Positions 13,701 through 25,162 of a DNA stretch of 64,000 nucleotides are shown in pieces (within the stretch, counting starts at the first letter, position 1; each line of letters starts with the position of its first letter). Source of the DNA: Cyclina sinensis (taxonomy: Eukaryota; Mollusca; Bivalvia; Venerida; Veneridae); contig JAAONU010000001.1 of the NCBI GenBank assembly GCA_012932295.1, positions 3,286,001-3,350,000 of the forward strand. Reading direction: 5' to 3'. The position numbers were made by a program, and so were the translations under genes. The notes beneath the pieces are model-generated. The model was not told the origin of the DNA, did no database searches, and worked only from the letters and a program-made list of their open reading frames with translations.

Positions 13701-16700
13701 CCGTCATTTTGCCGACGGTAATCTTACTTTAAAGAATGAGAAAAATATTTGAAAGCTGATGCATGCCAGTTATATTAAAGGCCCTGCATTTAATCCCGGA
13801 GAACAGACACACTTTTTTCTTTGTAGCCCCAGAAAAACGACGAACCTGATATGAGGTATATTAACAAGGTAAAAAGTTTCGAGACATTTTGCCTGGGTAC
13901 ACCATGACCTCGTGACCTCTTTGAAATAAATAAAAACGTTCAGTGTATTGCAGTTCATTCTTTCTTTTCGTACACAATGAACAAATGTAATGAATGTTTA
14001 TTGTGAACTACAGTCTATTGGCTTAAATGTGCCACGTTAATTTAATTTTAAAGCACATTCAAATTTTGAATGCGGAAATTCTATATCATAGGTCAAATAT
14101 ATAAAGTAGACCATTATAGGTGTATGTATAGTGTTACACCCTATCTGCCCCAGGTATCTAAGATTATTCAGTTCAAATAAGGCTACAGAAAATTTAGGCT
14201 ACTTGTAATGAATAAGCTACGTGTACTTTACTACGTTGTCACTTAATACGACACACTTAAATTTGCGTTTCTTGCAGTTTTTAAGTGACATGATATAAAC
14301 ACAGGATGTTAAAGCTTACATTTCACATTAAGTTGACATAATTAACCTGTAAACTGTAATAAAAATTTGCCCAACCAAATATTTTCTGTTTCCAGGCTAT
14401 GGATGAGCTTCGACGATTGGCTGGCCAAGAACACGTGGCCTTCAACAATTCAGTGTGAGTAACAAATCTCTTCGACTTTAATGGAAACTGAAATGTAAAG
14501 GTACCAATTCATTTATAGATACAAGAAAATCTCAAAAGCCCTTTTTTAACAAAAAAAAAATAAAATAAAATAAAATAGTTGTAAGCAATAGGTCCCTTGT
14601 TGTTCTGACATACTTGGCATTAGACAGGATCAAAGGAGAAAAATCAGTACCATATATCGTAATCATCGACATCATCATCATCGTCGTCAGCATAATCTTC
14701 ATAATCATCATCATCATCGTCGTCAGCATAATCTTCATAATCATCATCATCATCGTCGTCAGCATAATCTTCATAATCATCATCATCATCGCTATTATAA
14801 TCATTTTTCCAGTGCACAATGACCTTTAATTGTATCAGCACAACATCTCACAACGGCATTAGGGAATCGATTCTTTTGCTTAGTGGTCTAGAGCATTGGT
14901 TTTCAACCCGGGAGGACTTGAGTTCGAATCCAGCTCTAGGTGGTCTTTTTCAAGATGAATTGCATCTTTCTGTTACGAACTTTCATGTCCGTTAGTATCA
15001 TCATCCTCAGAATCAGAATCATCAACAATAGCAACCACTGTTAGCAAAATAATTTTGTTAATCCTGTATGCATTTATCACTTACAGTTACCTGTCAGAAA
15101 GAGCTACTGCAGACAGAAACTTTGCCCTGGGTTACTACATGCGTGAAAACAAAGTAAGATCACACTGTAAAATACCGTTTGACTTAAATGTGACATACAT
15201 GCATTTTACATTTTTCCTATATTTGTCTGCTTTAATTATCACATGACTGCAGACATGATTTTTTTCTCTTTTTTAATCCTTGTTTTTGGAACGGTGACTA
15301 GACATAAAACGGTACAGAACGGTGAAAAGTTAGTATTCAGGTCTGTAAACAGTCAGTAAAATCATTGCATAAAATGTGAAGGTGATGTTTTTGTTGATCT
15401 TCATTTAGATATTTTTAAACTTTTAAATACGATCTCATTTTCAGTGCTTTCCAAAAGAGGCAGACCTTGTAGAAACCCTGGAATTCTACTTCCAAGTAAG
15501 CAAGCTATGTCTCCTTAAGAAATTCTGCAGTATAGTAGTTATAATAACTGCATTTTGAGTATATATGGAATAACAATGTAACTCTGTCTGTAGAACGGAA
15601 AGCTGTTTTGCAATGTTTTGTTTGTGGCAGATGAAGGATAATGTTAAAGTATGTACCCGAAGGCAAAGTTACTTGGATTTAACATTTCGGTTTATGAACT
15701 ACTGTTACACTTATTCCGAAAATGAACTTACAAATTTTACTGGTTGTTAACCTTCATTTCAGTTATGCTCAATCGAGGTGACCGCTCAGTCCGGTGCTGT
15801 TATTGCTGCCACTCTTGCCAACGGCGGAATCTGCCCGACCACAGGGGAAAGGGTGCTCGATTCCGAGGCTGTACAAAATACCTTGTCACTGATGCACTCC
15901 TGTGGCATGTACGATTACTCCGGACAGTTTGCCTTCAAGGTGAGTCAACCAAGTTTTATTTGAAATCTACCTGCAAGGAAAATAAAGACACTGGATAAAA
16001 ATGTTTTGTATCGTAATTTAACATAGAATCGCGACGTAGCTTCATCAGTGCAGACGACCCATTGGTTACTAAAACAAACAAAAGCGATACAGCTTTGTGA
16101 GGTCACATAGCAGTTCTGAGTTGTTGCAGATATAACCATCACCATCCACCATATTGTGCGACACTATTATCCTAACATTCTTTCAAATTTTTAGCGTGCC
16201 AGTTTGTCACATCTAAATTCATTTGTAGATAATGTAGAGTCATATATCATAGTCACGAGAAATTATTCTTTGAGTTTATACAAACTACAATAATTCCAAA
16301 AGAACTTTTGACATTGCATCGTACCTTGTCGCACAGGTTGGATTGCCAGCCAAATCAGGGGTGGCAGGAGGTGTGTTGCTTGTTATTCCAAATCTGATGG
16401 GAATTTTCACGTGGTCACCTCCGCTTGACCAATGGGGCAACAGTAGCAGAGGAGTACAGTTTTGTGAAGTAAGTTATGCGGTCATTCTTTCTCGGTGGAT
16501 CAGCTGTTAAGAAGTAAAATAATATTGTTTATCCGGTCATTGCGGTGTGTAAGAGTGTCAAAAACAAAAAAAACAAATGATGAACTTGACCAATGTTGCA
16601 ATGACCTATACGAGTGGTCTTGTATTGCACTTTAATTTATTGATAACATTTTAAGTTATTTAGGTAATTTCGTTATAATGAGCTCCTCCCAAGAAAGCCC

Positions 16701-18408
16701 AGAGAGCAGCTGTTTACTGAGCAAAATCTTTACAATAACTATTAATTCGATGTAACAGTCATGCACTGCATATCTTGAACAATCTTGCATTGTTTTTATT
16801 TTAATTTAATATTTCAGAACATCAAAATACTAAGATACTTAATTGTTATCACTCACAGTATGCTTTATAAACAATGATAGACACGCCAGCCTTTTCCTAC
16901 GAAATAAGTTTTTTAGTTGTGCTGTTATATTGGCTTATTTTATGACCTGTTTGTACCAAAGTATAAACATTAAAATTTAGCGTAGTTTTATGTTGAAAAG
17001 ATGTAAGTAAATTATGCAGTATCAGCTTAAAATGTTTTACAAACATTATTATTTACTAGCCTCAAAGAACTGTGTACGATAGTTGTCAGATATTAAGTGC
17101 ATAAATATTATTTTATTCAGGAACTTGTGTCCAACTTTAACTTTCATAACTACGACAATCTGAGACATACTAGTAAGAAGTATGATCCCCGGGGTCGGGC
17201 TGTGGAGTCCAAGGCCCAAGATGTGGTCAACCTGCTGTTCAGCGCGTATAATGGTGACGTTACTGCCATGAGAAGGTATTTTAGTTTTAAAAATGTTCTA
17301 AAGTTTGAAGCTCTAGAAATCAAGGGGAATGGCGATATCTTGAATAATTACGGCCATACATTGTTATAATAGATTTCAATATACAATGCAACTTTCAAAC
17401 AAAAAATTAGGTTTAGACCTTTTGAATCAGAATGCCTTACTATGAGGAGCAGTGGTTGAAGGGTTAGAACGCCGGACTCCTGATCCAGAGGCCGAATTCC
17501 ACCAGGGATGTGAAGCTACAGTGCAGTTCCACTTTCTAACTTTCGGCGCGGGTACAGGTTTGAACCCAGGAAGCAGTGATCAAGAGGGATTGATATAAGC
17601 TGCAACAATTTGCTTCCCAATAGATGTAAAATAAAGAAATTATAGCCTTACACACAACGTTAAACCAGGCCAGGCTCTTAATCTAAATGCCCAGATGTCA
17701 TGTTGAATATGTCGATTTTTGTCTAACAGGTACGCCTTGCTCGGAATGGACATGTCTCTTGCGGATTATGACGGTCGAACAGCTCTTCATCTTGGTGCAG
17801 CCGAAGGGCACGAATCCATTGTTCGATTTCTGCTCGAGAAATGTGAGGTTAATCCACACCTGAAAGACAGGTAACGCAACATCCGTTCGCAAATTGTTTG
17901 AACCTCTTGAAATTGATCTTGATATAGAATAAGGGTGAATTTGTACTAAGATTTTAAAATGATCTGTTTCATTTTCGTTGTCCGATTAGATTTTATCGAA
18001 GAACATTGATTCTGTGAGTACAACTGTAAGATTCGACTTGGCATATTTTTGTTGGCATTTGTAAAGATAATTATAGTGTGTACCGCTGTATTCATTATCT
18101 AGATTATCAAAAGACCTAATATTTTTTGCTTGTTTAATCTTCTTGCCATTACTATCAGTAACCACAACTTTACCGACACTGTCAATAGATTCTGGATGAT
18201 CATCGACACCATTTGTTAGAAGTTTATTTGTCTGTTGTCATTTTGTTTCAGATGGGACTTTACTCCTTACGACGACGCTAAGCGCTTCAAACATAACGAC
18301 ATCGCGCAGATACTGTTAGAATACATGAAAGCACATCCACCACCGGATGGAAATGTTATCACTGAAGAAATAAGCGAAAAAATCAGCAAATTAAAGGCAT
18401 CATGCTGA
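4725..18408 (+). CDS. GLS: Glutaminase (phosphate-activated, GLS/GLS2 family), tandem copy 1, 16 coding exons
   Basis: The spliced product is 582 residues (568 if the microexon is skipped). It should hydrolyse glutamine to glutamate and ammonia, normally as a tetramer or filament in mitochondria. Residues ~20-144 match the EF-hand-like N-terminal domain, ~145-455 the serine-dependent beta-lactamase-like glutaminase domain, and ~497-560 two ankyrin repeats. All family active-site residues are present: Y148, S185-x-x-K188, N234 (NPMINAGAI), E294, N301, Y327, Y379 (MYDYSG) and V389 (VGLPAKSG); these correspond to human KGA Y249, S286/K289, N335, E381, N388, Y414, Y466 and V484. The ATG follows an in-frame stop at 4620-4622 with no other ATG between. 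The N terminus ([15 protein letters not shown]...) is short and is not a clear mitochondrial presequence. The protein lacks the long N-terminal extension of vertebrate KGA. An upstream alternative first exon is possible. Paralogue of the gene at 31673-48207. The family call is very secure. Confidence 0.95.
7360..7650 (-). mobile_element. tRNA-derived SINE, family A, copy in intron 3 of glutaminase copy 1
   Basis: It matches the elements at 32870-33185 and 51515-51800. Shared features in order are 'CGTCGGTACTGG', 'AGTGCAAAGATA', 'AGAAAGCATCC', a 'GGGACATCGGTTTAACGTCT' type block, and a right end whose reverse complement resembles a tRNA (box A-like start, then box B 'GAGTTCAATC'). The Pol III head is therefore on the minus strand, antisense to the gene. 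Confidence 0.65.
8422..10027. repeat. 60-bp minisatellite (~26 units) in intron 4 of glutaminase copy 1
   Basis: From 8581 to 10020 the units are exactly 60 bp, with a degenerate leading edge before that. Each unit contains a palindrome centred on an A: in about 14 units it is perfect (TTCACACAGTGTGAA), and in the rest one arm base is changed. Unit variants show higher-order structure: the block at 8701-9060 recurs at 9121-9480, a 420-bp (7-unit) shift. Because 60 is a multiple of three and the unit lacks stops in several frames, open frames of 547 and 443 codons appear on the two strands. The array is intronic and these are not genes. Confidence 0.95.
10975..11972. repeat. Degenerate 21-bp minisatellite in intron 5 of glutaminase copy 1
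   Basis: Variants of 'CTGTCCTACTTGAATGAAAT' plus one base repeat for ~1 kb, with occasional 5-12 bp indels. Where it stays in phase the sense strand reads as a seven-residue repeat (ILSYLNE-like), which only mimics a heptad coiled coil. Confidence 0.9.
13827..13868 (+). CDS. Microexon (14 codons) of glutaminase copy 1
   Basis: This is a 42-nt open, phase-0 segment. It is preceded by a pyrimidine tract and 'tttgtag' and followed by 'gtaaaa'. It encodes [14 protein letters not shown]. The counterpart in copy 2 has the same length, phase and core (K-x-D-E-P-D-M-x-Y-x-N), while the flanking intron has diverged. Exon 7 can also join exon 9 in frame, giving the normal family length, so this is probably an optional (cassette) insertion. 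It lies between the residues matching human KGA Y357 and V358. Confidence 0.75.
14672..14790. repeat. 36-bp repeat of ATC/GTC trinucleotides in intron 9 of copy 1
   Basis: Three-plus units, 'CATAATCTTCATAATCATCA' followed by 'TCATCATCGTCGTCAG', start at 14691, 14727 and 14763. Confidence 0.9.
14868..14945 (+). mobile_element. tRNA-like sequence, probably a SINE head (intron 9 of copy 1)
   Basis: A box A-like 'TTAGTGGTCTAGAG' and a perfect box B 'GTTCGAATCC' are spaced as in a tRNA gene. The anticodon and acceptor stems do not pair well, so this is not an intact tRNA gene. Confidence 0.5.
17440..17590 (+). mobile_element. tRNA-Arg(CCT)-like SINE fragment (intron 14 of copy 1)
   Basis: A box A-like 'AGTGGTTGAAGGGTTAGAAC' is followed by an anticodon arm 'CCGGACTCCTGATCCAG' with a 7-nt loop and anticodon CCT. 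A degenerate box B follows, and a second box B-like 'GGTTTGAACCC' lies ~70 bp on. There is no pairing acceptor stem, so I call it SINE-derived. Confidence 0.5.
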
Positions 18409-19790
18409 GGATTGTAATGAACTATCACCAAGACGACCAATAAAAAGTTCCCGTTTCTGAGCTGTAACGATACTTCCGGTTTTTGTTTTAGAAGGGCTTG
18501 CAATTGATGTAGTATAACACATATATTTCTGCATTGTGTATAGTAAGATGGGCCTCAGGTTTGTGTTAATGTATGAACGTGTATCTATGGGCAGACAAAG
18601 GTGCTGACCAAATAACTCATTTGTAAGTTACACGTCATGTGTGAATCCGAGTAACAAAGTAGTAACAAAGTAGTAATTTGAACGAATTAAAACTTTAGCT
18701 AACGGTTAGAAAGTCTTATCATGGCTTATCAGTTTGCAGTCTGATTGTGATCTATACCTTTCACTTCCTAATCTATAGAAGCTAAATGAAATTAAATAAT
18801 AATGATAAATCAATAAAAATAATTATCAATTTTTCGTATTAATCCCTCTATTATCATTTGATGGCTCTATCCCGATTTCAAGATATGTTTAAGAAATATA
18901 GAAGACACAAAGAAAGCGACCTTTTATGAGAAAGACTTTGTTTTTAGATTGTAGGAAAAGTATCATACCTTGAGTTTTCAGTTAATCATTTAAAACAATT
19001 ATGTGTTACAATTACGTAGCATTTGCTGTGTACAAATGTTTTTATTTCTTATCAATTCAATTGCAAAGCAGATTTAGTATGTGCATAATACTTGATATAA
19101 TCAGAGATACCGTAAAATATGAATAATGTTATGTCATATGTTTGTAAGAAGTAATCAGTCATACTAACATATGCACAATATCATCACATGCGTACTTATT
19201 AATGTGACAAAGACATTTTTATCTGTAATTGGTGCAACGTTAAGCTTTCACTAAAAGTTTCCGTCATTTTTCATTTTCATATTTTTTTTCTAGTTATGAT
19301 ATCTACAATCATTATTATGTTTCTATACGGACAATCAAAACCGTTTTACAGGTACAAAGATTTGCTATATCTGAATAATTATTCGGTAAATAGATGATCT
19401 ATACATGATATAGTATGTGTATATATGTATTCCGACGCATTTATAACAAAATAAAGTTTATAAAACCTTTGCCAAGATTGTTTTCGTGATTTTGTGAGTT
19501 AAAACAAAGAGTACAGAACAAGGTGAACAAATTAAATGATCTGGCTTGTTTCCAGTTACTGAATCCGTTGTCATTACTTGTAAAACATAAGACATCCCCC
19601 TGATCACTAAGTGCAAGTCGTAACACCAAACCATGCTAGCAAGTTAGTACGGGGAGAAAGTTTGCACGTACAGATGCGATTTGTAATATTTCATTCTCAA
19701 GTGAGGCTGTTGCGCCAGTCTTAATTTTTCGGAACGCTGAAAGCATCAGTGAGCAAAGGTGGTTCACATGGCAATGATTTTAGATGACAG
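18409..19790. other. 3' flank of glutaminase copy 1, no further genes seen
   Basis: AT-rich sequence with several AATAAA signals and no repeats or coding exons that I can recognise. Confidence 0.5.
18440..18445 (+). promoter_or_regulatory. Possible polyadenylation signals downstream of copy 1
   Basis: AATAAA occurs 32 nt after the stop codon and again at 18812-18817 and 19450-19455. The first would give an unusually short 3' UTR, so a distal site may be used. Sequence alone does not decide between them. Confidence 0.35.
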
Positions 19791-20039
19791 GATGGCCATG
19801 ATGACCTTATATCATTAACCAGTGTGCCACTACTCTCAAAAGCAAGGGAAATGAAGGACTTTTACGTAACGTGCAACATACTAAGATATATTGAATTGTG
19901 TTAACTTAGTGACAATTTCGTAACCTGGTCCCTGACCTCTTTCATTTGATCAGATTTTATACTGTGTAAATCTCGTTTTAATTAGCAACTAGTGACCCCT
20001 TGGGTGAAGCCAATTTTAGATCCTTTGTTTACCTTCAAC

Positions 20040-21470
20040 AAGAGAGTAAGTCAAAAGTTCAAGATCAACCAAGGTCACAGTTGATTGTACACACTATAGC
20101 ATCAAAACAAAATAGGTCAGTAGGTCAAGGTCAGGGTCGCCCAAAATGAAAGTTGAAACGCTGTAGCTGATTAAACAAGGAATTAAATCAAGGTAATGTT
20201 AACCTTATCCTGAAGTTGAAATCTCTATGCAAAACTGTACATATGGTACACATTTCATAGACGTAGCTTCAAAAGCAGGAAATAGGTCAGAAGGTCAAGT
20301 TCCACCAAGTTGAAAGTTTAAATCTGTATTCATAGCTACATATATATGTACTGCTGATTGTCCCATGAACATCAAAGGCATAGTTAAGTATATGTAAATG
20401 AAGGTTCTTTCCCTAACTATTTCGCAGCTTTTTATCATTTCCATGCACATGTGTGTCTAGTGGCCCATCGGTCGGGGTCAATGTTAACTCCGGGGCCATA
20501 ATTTCAAAAAAATATTTAAGCTGCGGGCCTCAATGTTTTAGAGAACAACAAAAATCCTATATTAGATAAAGAAATTACCTCAAGGGATGGGCTAGTTTTT
20601 GCCGCAGGGTCATCATCTCCACAAATTTTGTCAAGGACCACTATAAAATTACACACGCTGTATTTATAAGCCCGAAACCTGGTTGTTTCTGACAAGAATT
20701 TTATTTTTTTCTATATAAATCTGTGTAAAACAAGTGATTCCTGGGGCAGGTCCAATTATGATTATGGAGTCATCGTTTGACCAGTCTTGGTATAGGCCCA
20801 CTAGGCAATGCAATCTAATATCAGAGCTCTGGACCTGTGTTATAAGACAAGGGTAGTTTTTCCTTCTTTTTTCCATTCAAGCTGCTGTACTAACCAGGGC
20901 TTTACATTGAAAAGAATTGCTACAGCTTCATACAAGCAACATCCCTGCCACGTTTCATTTACTTTGGCCCAGTTGTTTAAGAGGAGAGTTCATCGTTTGA
21001 CCAGAGTTGGTATAGGCCCACTAGGCAATGCAACACATCTAATATCAGAGCTGTGGACCTGTGTTATAAGACAAGTGTAGTTTTCCTTCTTTTTTTCCAT
21101 TCAAGCTGCTGTACTAGCCAGGGCTTTACATTGAAAAGAATTGCTAAAGCTTCATACAAGCAACATCCCTGTCATGTTTCATTTACTTTGGCCCAGTTGT
21201 TTAAGAGGAGAGTTGGTGAACAGCGGACGGAAGACGGTATGTGATCACAATGTCTCACTCAAGCCTTGGTTCAGGTGAGACGGAGGACGGAATGTGATCA
21301 CAATGTCTCACTCAAGCCTTTGGTTCAGGTGAGACGGAGGACGGAATGTGATCACAATGTCTCACTCAAGCCTTTCGCACTCAAGCCTTTGGTTCAGGTG
21401 AGACGGAAGACGGAATGTGATCACAATGTCTCACTCAAGCCTTTTGCTCAGGTGAGATCAAAACAGAAAT
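20040..21470. mobile_element. Composite of tandem-unit interspersed elements
   Basis: 20040-20440 contains 'AATAGGTCAGTAGGTCAAGG'-type units. From 20460 the Helentron-like core family begins ('GGCCATAATTT', 'GGTTGTTTCTGACAAGAA', 'CCACTAGGCAATGC'). A ~220-bp segment is directly duplicated (20771-20990 and 20991-21214). The right end is a fourfold module at 21225-21460. Confidence 0.65.
21225..21460. repeat. Terminal module repeated four times, each with a TGTGATCACA palindrome
   Basis: The ~53-bp unit contains TGTGATCACA (at 21240, 21293, 21347 and 21416), then 'ATGTCTCACTCAAGCC' and 'GGTTCAGGTGAGACGG'. 'GGTGAGAC' and 'GTCTCAC' can pair. The TCAGGTGAG matches the right ends of the elements ending at 45708 and 51411. 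Confidence 0.8.
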
Positions 21471-22157
21471 GATAGGTTTGTATAGCGTACACCTGTGTTT
21501 GACAACATACCTTTCATCGGCCAAACATTCCGGAGATGTATTGCTTTGTTCCCTTTCCTTCCTTTTTTCTCGTTTTTTTTTAAATGTTCTCTTAAGTTTT
21601 GTGACACAATGTGTCAGACCATTTTAAGACAGTAATAGACATTTTCTTGGCAGATAGTCTGTATACTTGCACACATAAGCAGTGCAGCTGCTGTCACGAC
21701 TGATATTTTGTTGTTGTTATTGTTGTTGCCGCTGTTGTTGCTTTTGAAATAGACGAAAGCCATCTAATTCTCAGCAGGCTATTCAACTGGAAATTATGTT
21801 TTCAACAGGCTCACATTATTACAGATCCTTACCACGCGGAATCAAATTAGAGCTGGCTTAGGTCTTTAAACATACTTCTTGTGAGGTCAGGAATCGAACG
21901 GGTTTTCATTTTATCACATGATAGGTTTTAAGATGTAAGATAACACAAGACAAAAAAGGCTTCTTCGACGGTTTAGTCCAACCAAGTTTGAGAAATGTAA
22001 AACTGTACTGTGGTAAAAACAATTAAACACAAAATAAACCAGCTGTACCATAAAACACTTTGGAAACTTTATGCCATACCATCAAAGTTTGTAATATCAC
22101 TTCACATTGCTAATGTCAAGATGTCCTGGTATATATTCATGTCAAAGTCTATTCTCG

Positions 22158-22303
22158 AAGAAATGATAATATATAGAGAATTTTCAAGTTTTTTCTATAA
22201 ATGCGGGATTTATTTTCATCGAATTTTCATACCATGAGATGAAAATAAATCCCGTATTTATAGAAAAAGAACTTGAATTTTCTGTTTATTATATACTTTC
22301 TCT
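22158..22303. repeat. Large inverted repeat (arms ~63 bp, 17-bp loop)
   Basis: The left arm (22158-22220) and right arm (22238-22303) are nearly perfect reverse complements over 'TTTATTTTCATC' / 'GATGAAAATAAA', 'TCTATAAATGCGGGA' and 'GAATTTTCAAG'. The loop is 22221-22237. It abuts the element starting at 22310 and could be a foldback or MITE copy. Confidence 0.85.
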
Positions 22304-22309
22304 CTTTTT

Positions 22310-24195
22310 AGTCCCCTACCGGTTTAACCGGAGGGGACTATAGGTTTACCCTCCGTCCGTCAGTCCTTCCGTCCGCCAGTCTGTCCGTCCGTCACAAAAA
22401 CTGGATCCCGTGATAACGCAAAAAGTACTGAAAATATTTTAATGAAACTTGAAATATGGGTAGATGGCAGTCTGGAAATTATGCACGTCTTTTTTTTCAT
22501 ATGTGGAAATTTTTGGTTGCTATAGCAACAAATATACTTAAAATATAGCAAATATAACATATTTGTGATAACTCAAAAAGTTCTTAGAATAATTCTATGA
22601 AACATGAAATATGGATAGGTGATAGTATGGAAATAATCGCCTCAAGGTTCACAACTCTAGCACCAAAATTATTAGATTTATCCCCCCTTGAACTTAGAAT
22701 TTTCATGAAAAAATGTGTTTTTTATTTTTTTGTGTAAAACTCAAAAAGTACTGAAAATATTTTTAGGAAACATGAAGTATGGATAGGTGACAGTATGAAG
22801 ATAATGCACCTCAAGGTTCACAATTCTAGCTCCACCTTTATTAGATTTATTCCCCTTGAACTTAGAATTTTCATGAAAAAATGTGGTTTTTTGTATATAA
22901 CTTCATTATTTCTTAATGTATCTACTTCAAACTTTAAATATTGGTTTCTTATCATCACCCACATCATATGTGACAAGGTTCATAATTCTAGCACCTAAAT
23001 TGTGAGAATTATCATCCTTGAACTTTGATTTTTTTCTTCCTATGTTGACAAATTAAATAGATTTTTCTTTCCCTAAAAACTGTATCCAGAGATCACTTTT
23101 GAAGTACTTGGAACTTTTCCAACAAATTTACTGAAAATAAAGTAAAGTTGAAACATAAGTTAAACATAGTGATCCTGAGAAAATTTAAACATTAAGAACT
23201 ACTTTTTCATGGATTTTCAACAGAGGTCAAGGTCTGATGATAGTTGAAACTTAGTATTAAAGATTATGTGCAACTTGTTCAAACTGGGCTACCATCCTGT
23301 GACAAGGCAGTGTGGGGTATTAGTCACCATCTGTGACAAAATTCTAGTTTTGCGACCTTTTTTAGTCCCCTACCGGTTTCACCGGAGGGGGCCATAGGTT
23401 TACCCTCCTTCCGTCAGTCCGTCCGTCCGCAAAAACTGGATCCCGAGATAACGCATAAAGTACTGAAAATATTTTTATGAAACTTGATATATAGATAAAT
23501 GGCAGTATGGAGATTATACACGTCTTTTTTTTCTTCCTATGTTGAAAATCTGGTTGCTATGGCAACAAATAGACTTAAAATATGGCAAATATAGCAATAT
23601 ATGTGATAACTCAAAAAGTACCTCAAATATTTTTATGAAACTTGAAATATGGATAAATGGCAGTATGGAGAATATCCACCTCTTTTTTTTATAAACCTAA
23701 AGGAGGAACTGTCCGTCCGTTTATCAGTCATTTCCTCCGAAAACTTTACCATTGGCCATATTTTCCTTACTACTTAATGGAATTATTTCAAACTTGGCCA
23801 CAACAATACCTTGGACAAGACCATTCCAATGAAGTACATTTCTGTGACATTGACCTCTGAATGACCTTGACCTTTAAAGTTTTCTTGTCCAAAAACTATA
23901 AGTTTGGTCATAATTTCCTTATTTCTGAACAGAATTACTTCAAACTTGGTCACAACAACCCCTTCGATAAGACCTTTTCAACAACATATATTTCTGTGAC
24001 CTTTACCTCTAAATAACCTTGATCTATGACGTTTTCTTCTTCGATGATACTTTGTACATGGATAGAGGATCATATGGAGATTATGAATGTCTCAGACAAA
24101 TTCTTTAGTCAATTTCCACATATGGGATGTAGTTAAGAAGATGGACATTGCACCGGTAGGGGACTTTTGCTTTGTCTCTGACAAGCTCTTGTTTG
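22310..24195. mobile_element. Element with AGTCCCCTACCGG inverted ends, two partial copies
   Basis: Left ends at 22310 and 23364 begin AGTCCCCTACCGG and fold back at once (AACCGGAGGGGACT at 22326-22339). A matching inverted right end, CACCGGTAGGGGACT, is at 24151-24165. Both copies then read 'CATAGGTTTACCCTCC', a TCCGTCCG run, and AAAAACTGGATCC. Inside are ~150-180 bp units with 'ACTCAAAAAGTACTGAAAAT' and 'TGACCTTGACC'. No transposase is visible, so it is non-autonomous. Confidence 0.7.
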
Positions 24196-24470
24196 ACCTT
24201 ATGATTCAAAAGAATTCCCCTTTAATTTTGTGTATTGGCTAAATTTAGAAGAAAGTAGTCCGGCAAGACACCTATGAAAATACGGAAAATATGTTTCACT
24301 GCAGTGAAAAAGATTTTTTACAGTGAAAATACGGAAAATGAAAGTACGCATTATATTTCATCAATATTTCTCAATCTTTCATTTATAAGTATATGATAAA
24401 TGTTATTATTAGTTAAGTTTTTGATACCTATCAGACACTTTTTGACATTGTTAATTGATAACATTATGTT

Positions 24471-24608
24471 ATGAAAAATTACTGCAAAGTAATTAAAATA
24501 ACATGTATTATACTCGGTTACTGCGGCTTGCTGATTTACGTCCAGCTACATATGGACATCGAGAGATTCAAAAAAGCAAATGACATTGACTGTGACATGA
24601 AAGGTTGA
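24471..24608 (+). CDS. Unassigned short ORF resembling a type II membrane anchor (45 aa)
   Basis: The ORF starts MKNYCKVIK, has a hydrophobic stretch from about residue 10 to 26 and a charged stalk (HMDIERFKKANDIDCDMKG), then stops. The segment is more GC-rich than its surroundings. A short tail followed by a membrane segment and stalk is the layout of Golgi type II enzymes, but no downstream catalytic exon was found on either strand and the only GT near the end is a weak donor. It could be chance, a decayed exon or repeat-derived. Confidence 0.18.
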   Translation: MKNYCKVIKITCIILGYCGLLIYVQLHMDIERFKKANDIDCDMKG

Positions 24609-25099
24609 TAATGGATTACAACAAACAGAGAGTTAGAAAAATGAGACTTACTTATGTATACCGGATATTAACGAAGTTTCTTAATAAATCAGTGGTCTCT
24701 TAAATCATACACGTTTGAGGAAGCTTTCCAAATTAGTCGCTTCACTGCTTCATAAAATCTGACAAAATAATGTTGATGACCAAAATAAAAATTCCTCACT
24801 TGAGAGTACACAGGGTGACATTAAGAAGCAGAATTACTTGATGTTTCCATATCAACCTGTTTGTTGATTTCCCAATAATGGACCTTTTCAGTGATTGTTA
24901 TTTAGATAGACGTGATATACAGTCTGTAGACAATGTAACAAATTTTATGTGAGCAGGTTTTTAATCGCTAACTTCTTATACATGACCTTTGAATTAAACA
25001 GGCGCGCAAGTTAATGCACCGGATGCATTTATCTGAACACGTCATAGACTTGTTCTGATGTTTTAAATGAATCCCCAGGGGTAAATCGTTTCAGTGGCA

Positions 25100-25162
25100 A
25101 TGAAGTTCAATGTCTTAGGCTTGGTCTCTATGCTGATACCATTTCTAGCAAACAGTGTATGA
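25100..25162 (+). CDS. Unassigned 20-codon ORF resembling a signal peptide
   Basis: MKFNVLGLVSMLIPFLANSV has a Lys-2 start, a hydrophobic core and an Ala-containing end, followed by stop. A GT lies inside the last codons (AGT|gtatga). It would be a signal-peptide first exon if spliced, but nothing downstream supports a partner. Confidence 0.12.
   Translation: MKFNVLGLVSMLIPFLANSV

Larger units (their letters stand above)
4725..18408 (+). other. Exon map of glutaminase copy 1
   Basis: Coding exons: 1 4725-4792; 2 6079-6175; 3 6615-6751; 4 7826-7955; 5 10757-10836; 6 12194-12357; 7 13102-13193; 8 (microexon) 13827-13868; 9 14396-14454; 10 15087-15153; 11 15445-15495; 12 15763-15939; 13 16337-16468; 14 17121-17275; 15 17730-17870; 16 18252-18408. 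All introns are GT-AG. Lengths sum to 1749 nt and the frame is kept across every junction. Exons 2-16 have the same length as their partners in copy 2. Intron 4 (7956-10756) is the longest and holds the 60-bp array. I saw no coding or repeat structure in introns 1, 2, 6, 7, 8, 10-13 and 15 beyond ordinary AT-rich sequence. Confidence 0.92.

Noticed and set aside
14868..14945. Genuine tRNA gene
   Set aside because: Box A and B are present but acceptor and anticodon stems do not pair; similar SINE heads occur elsewhere in the window.
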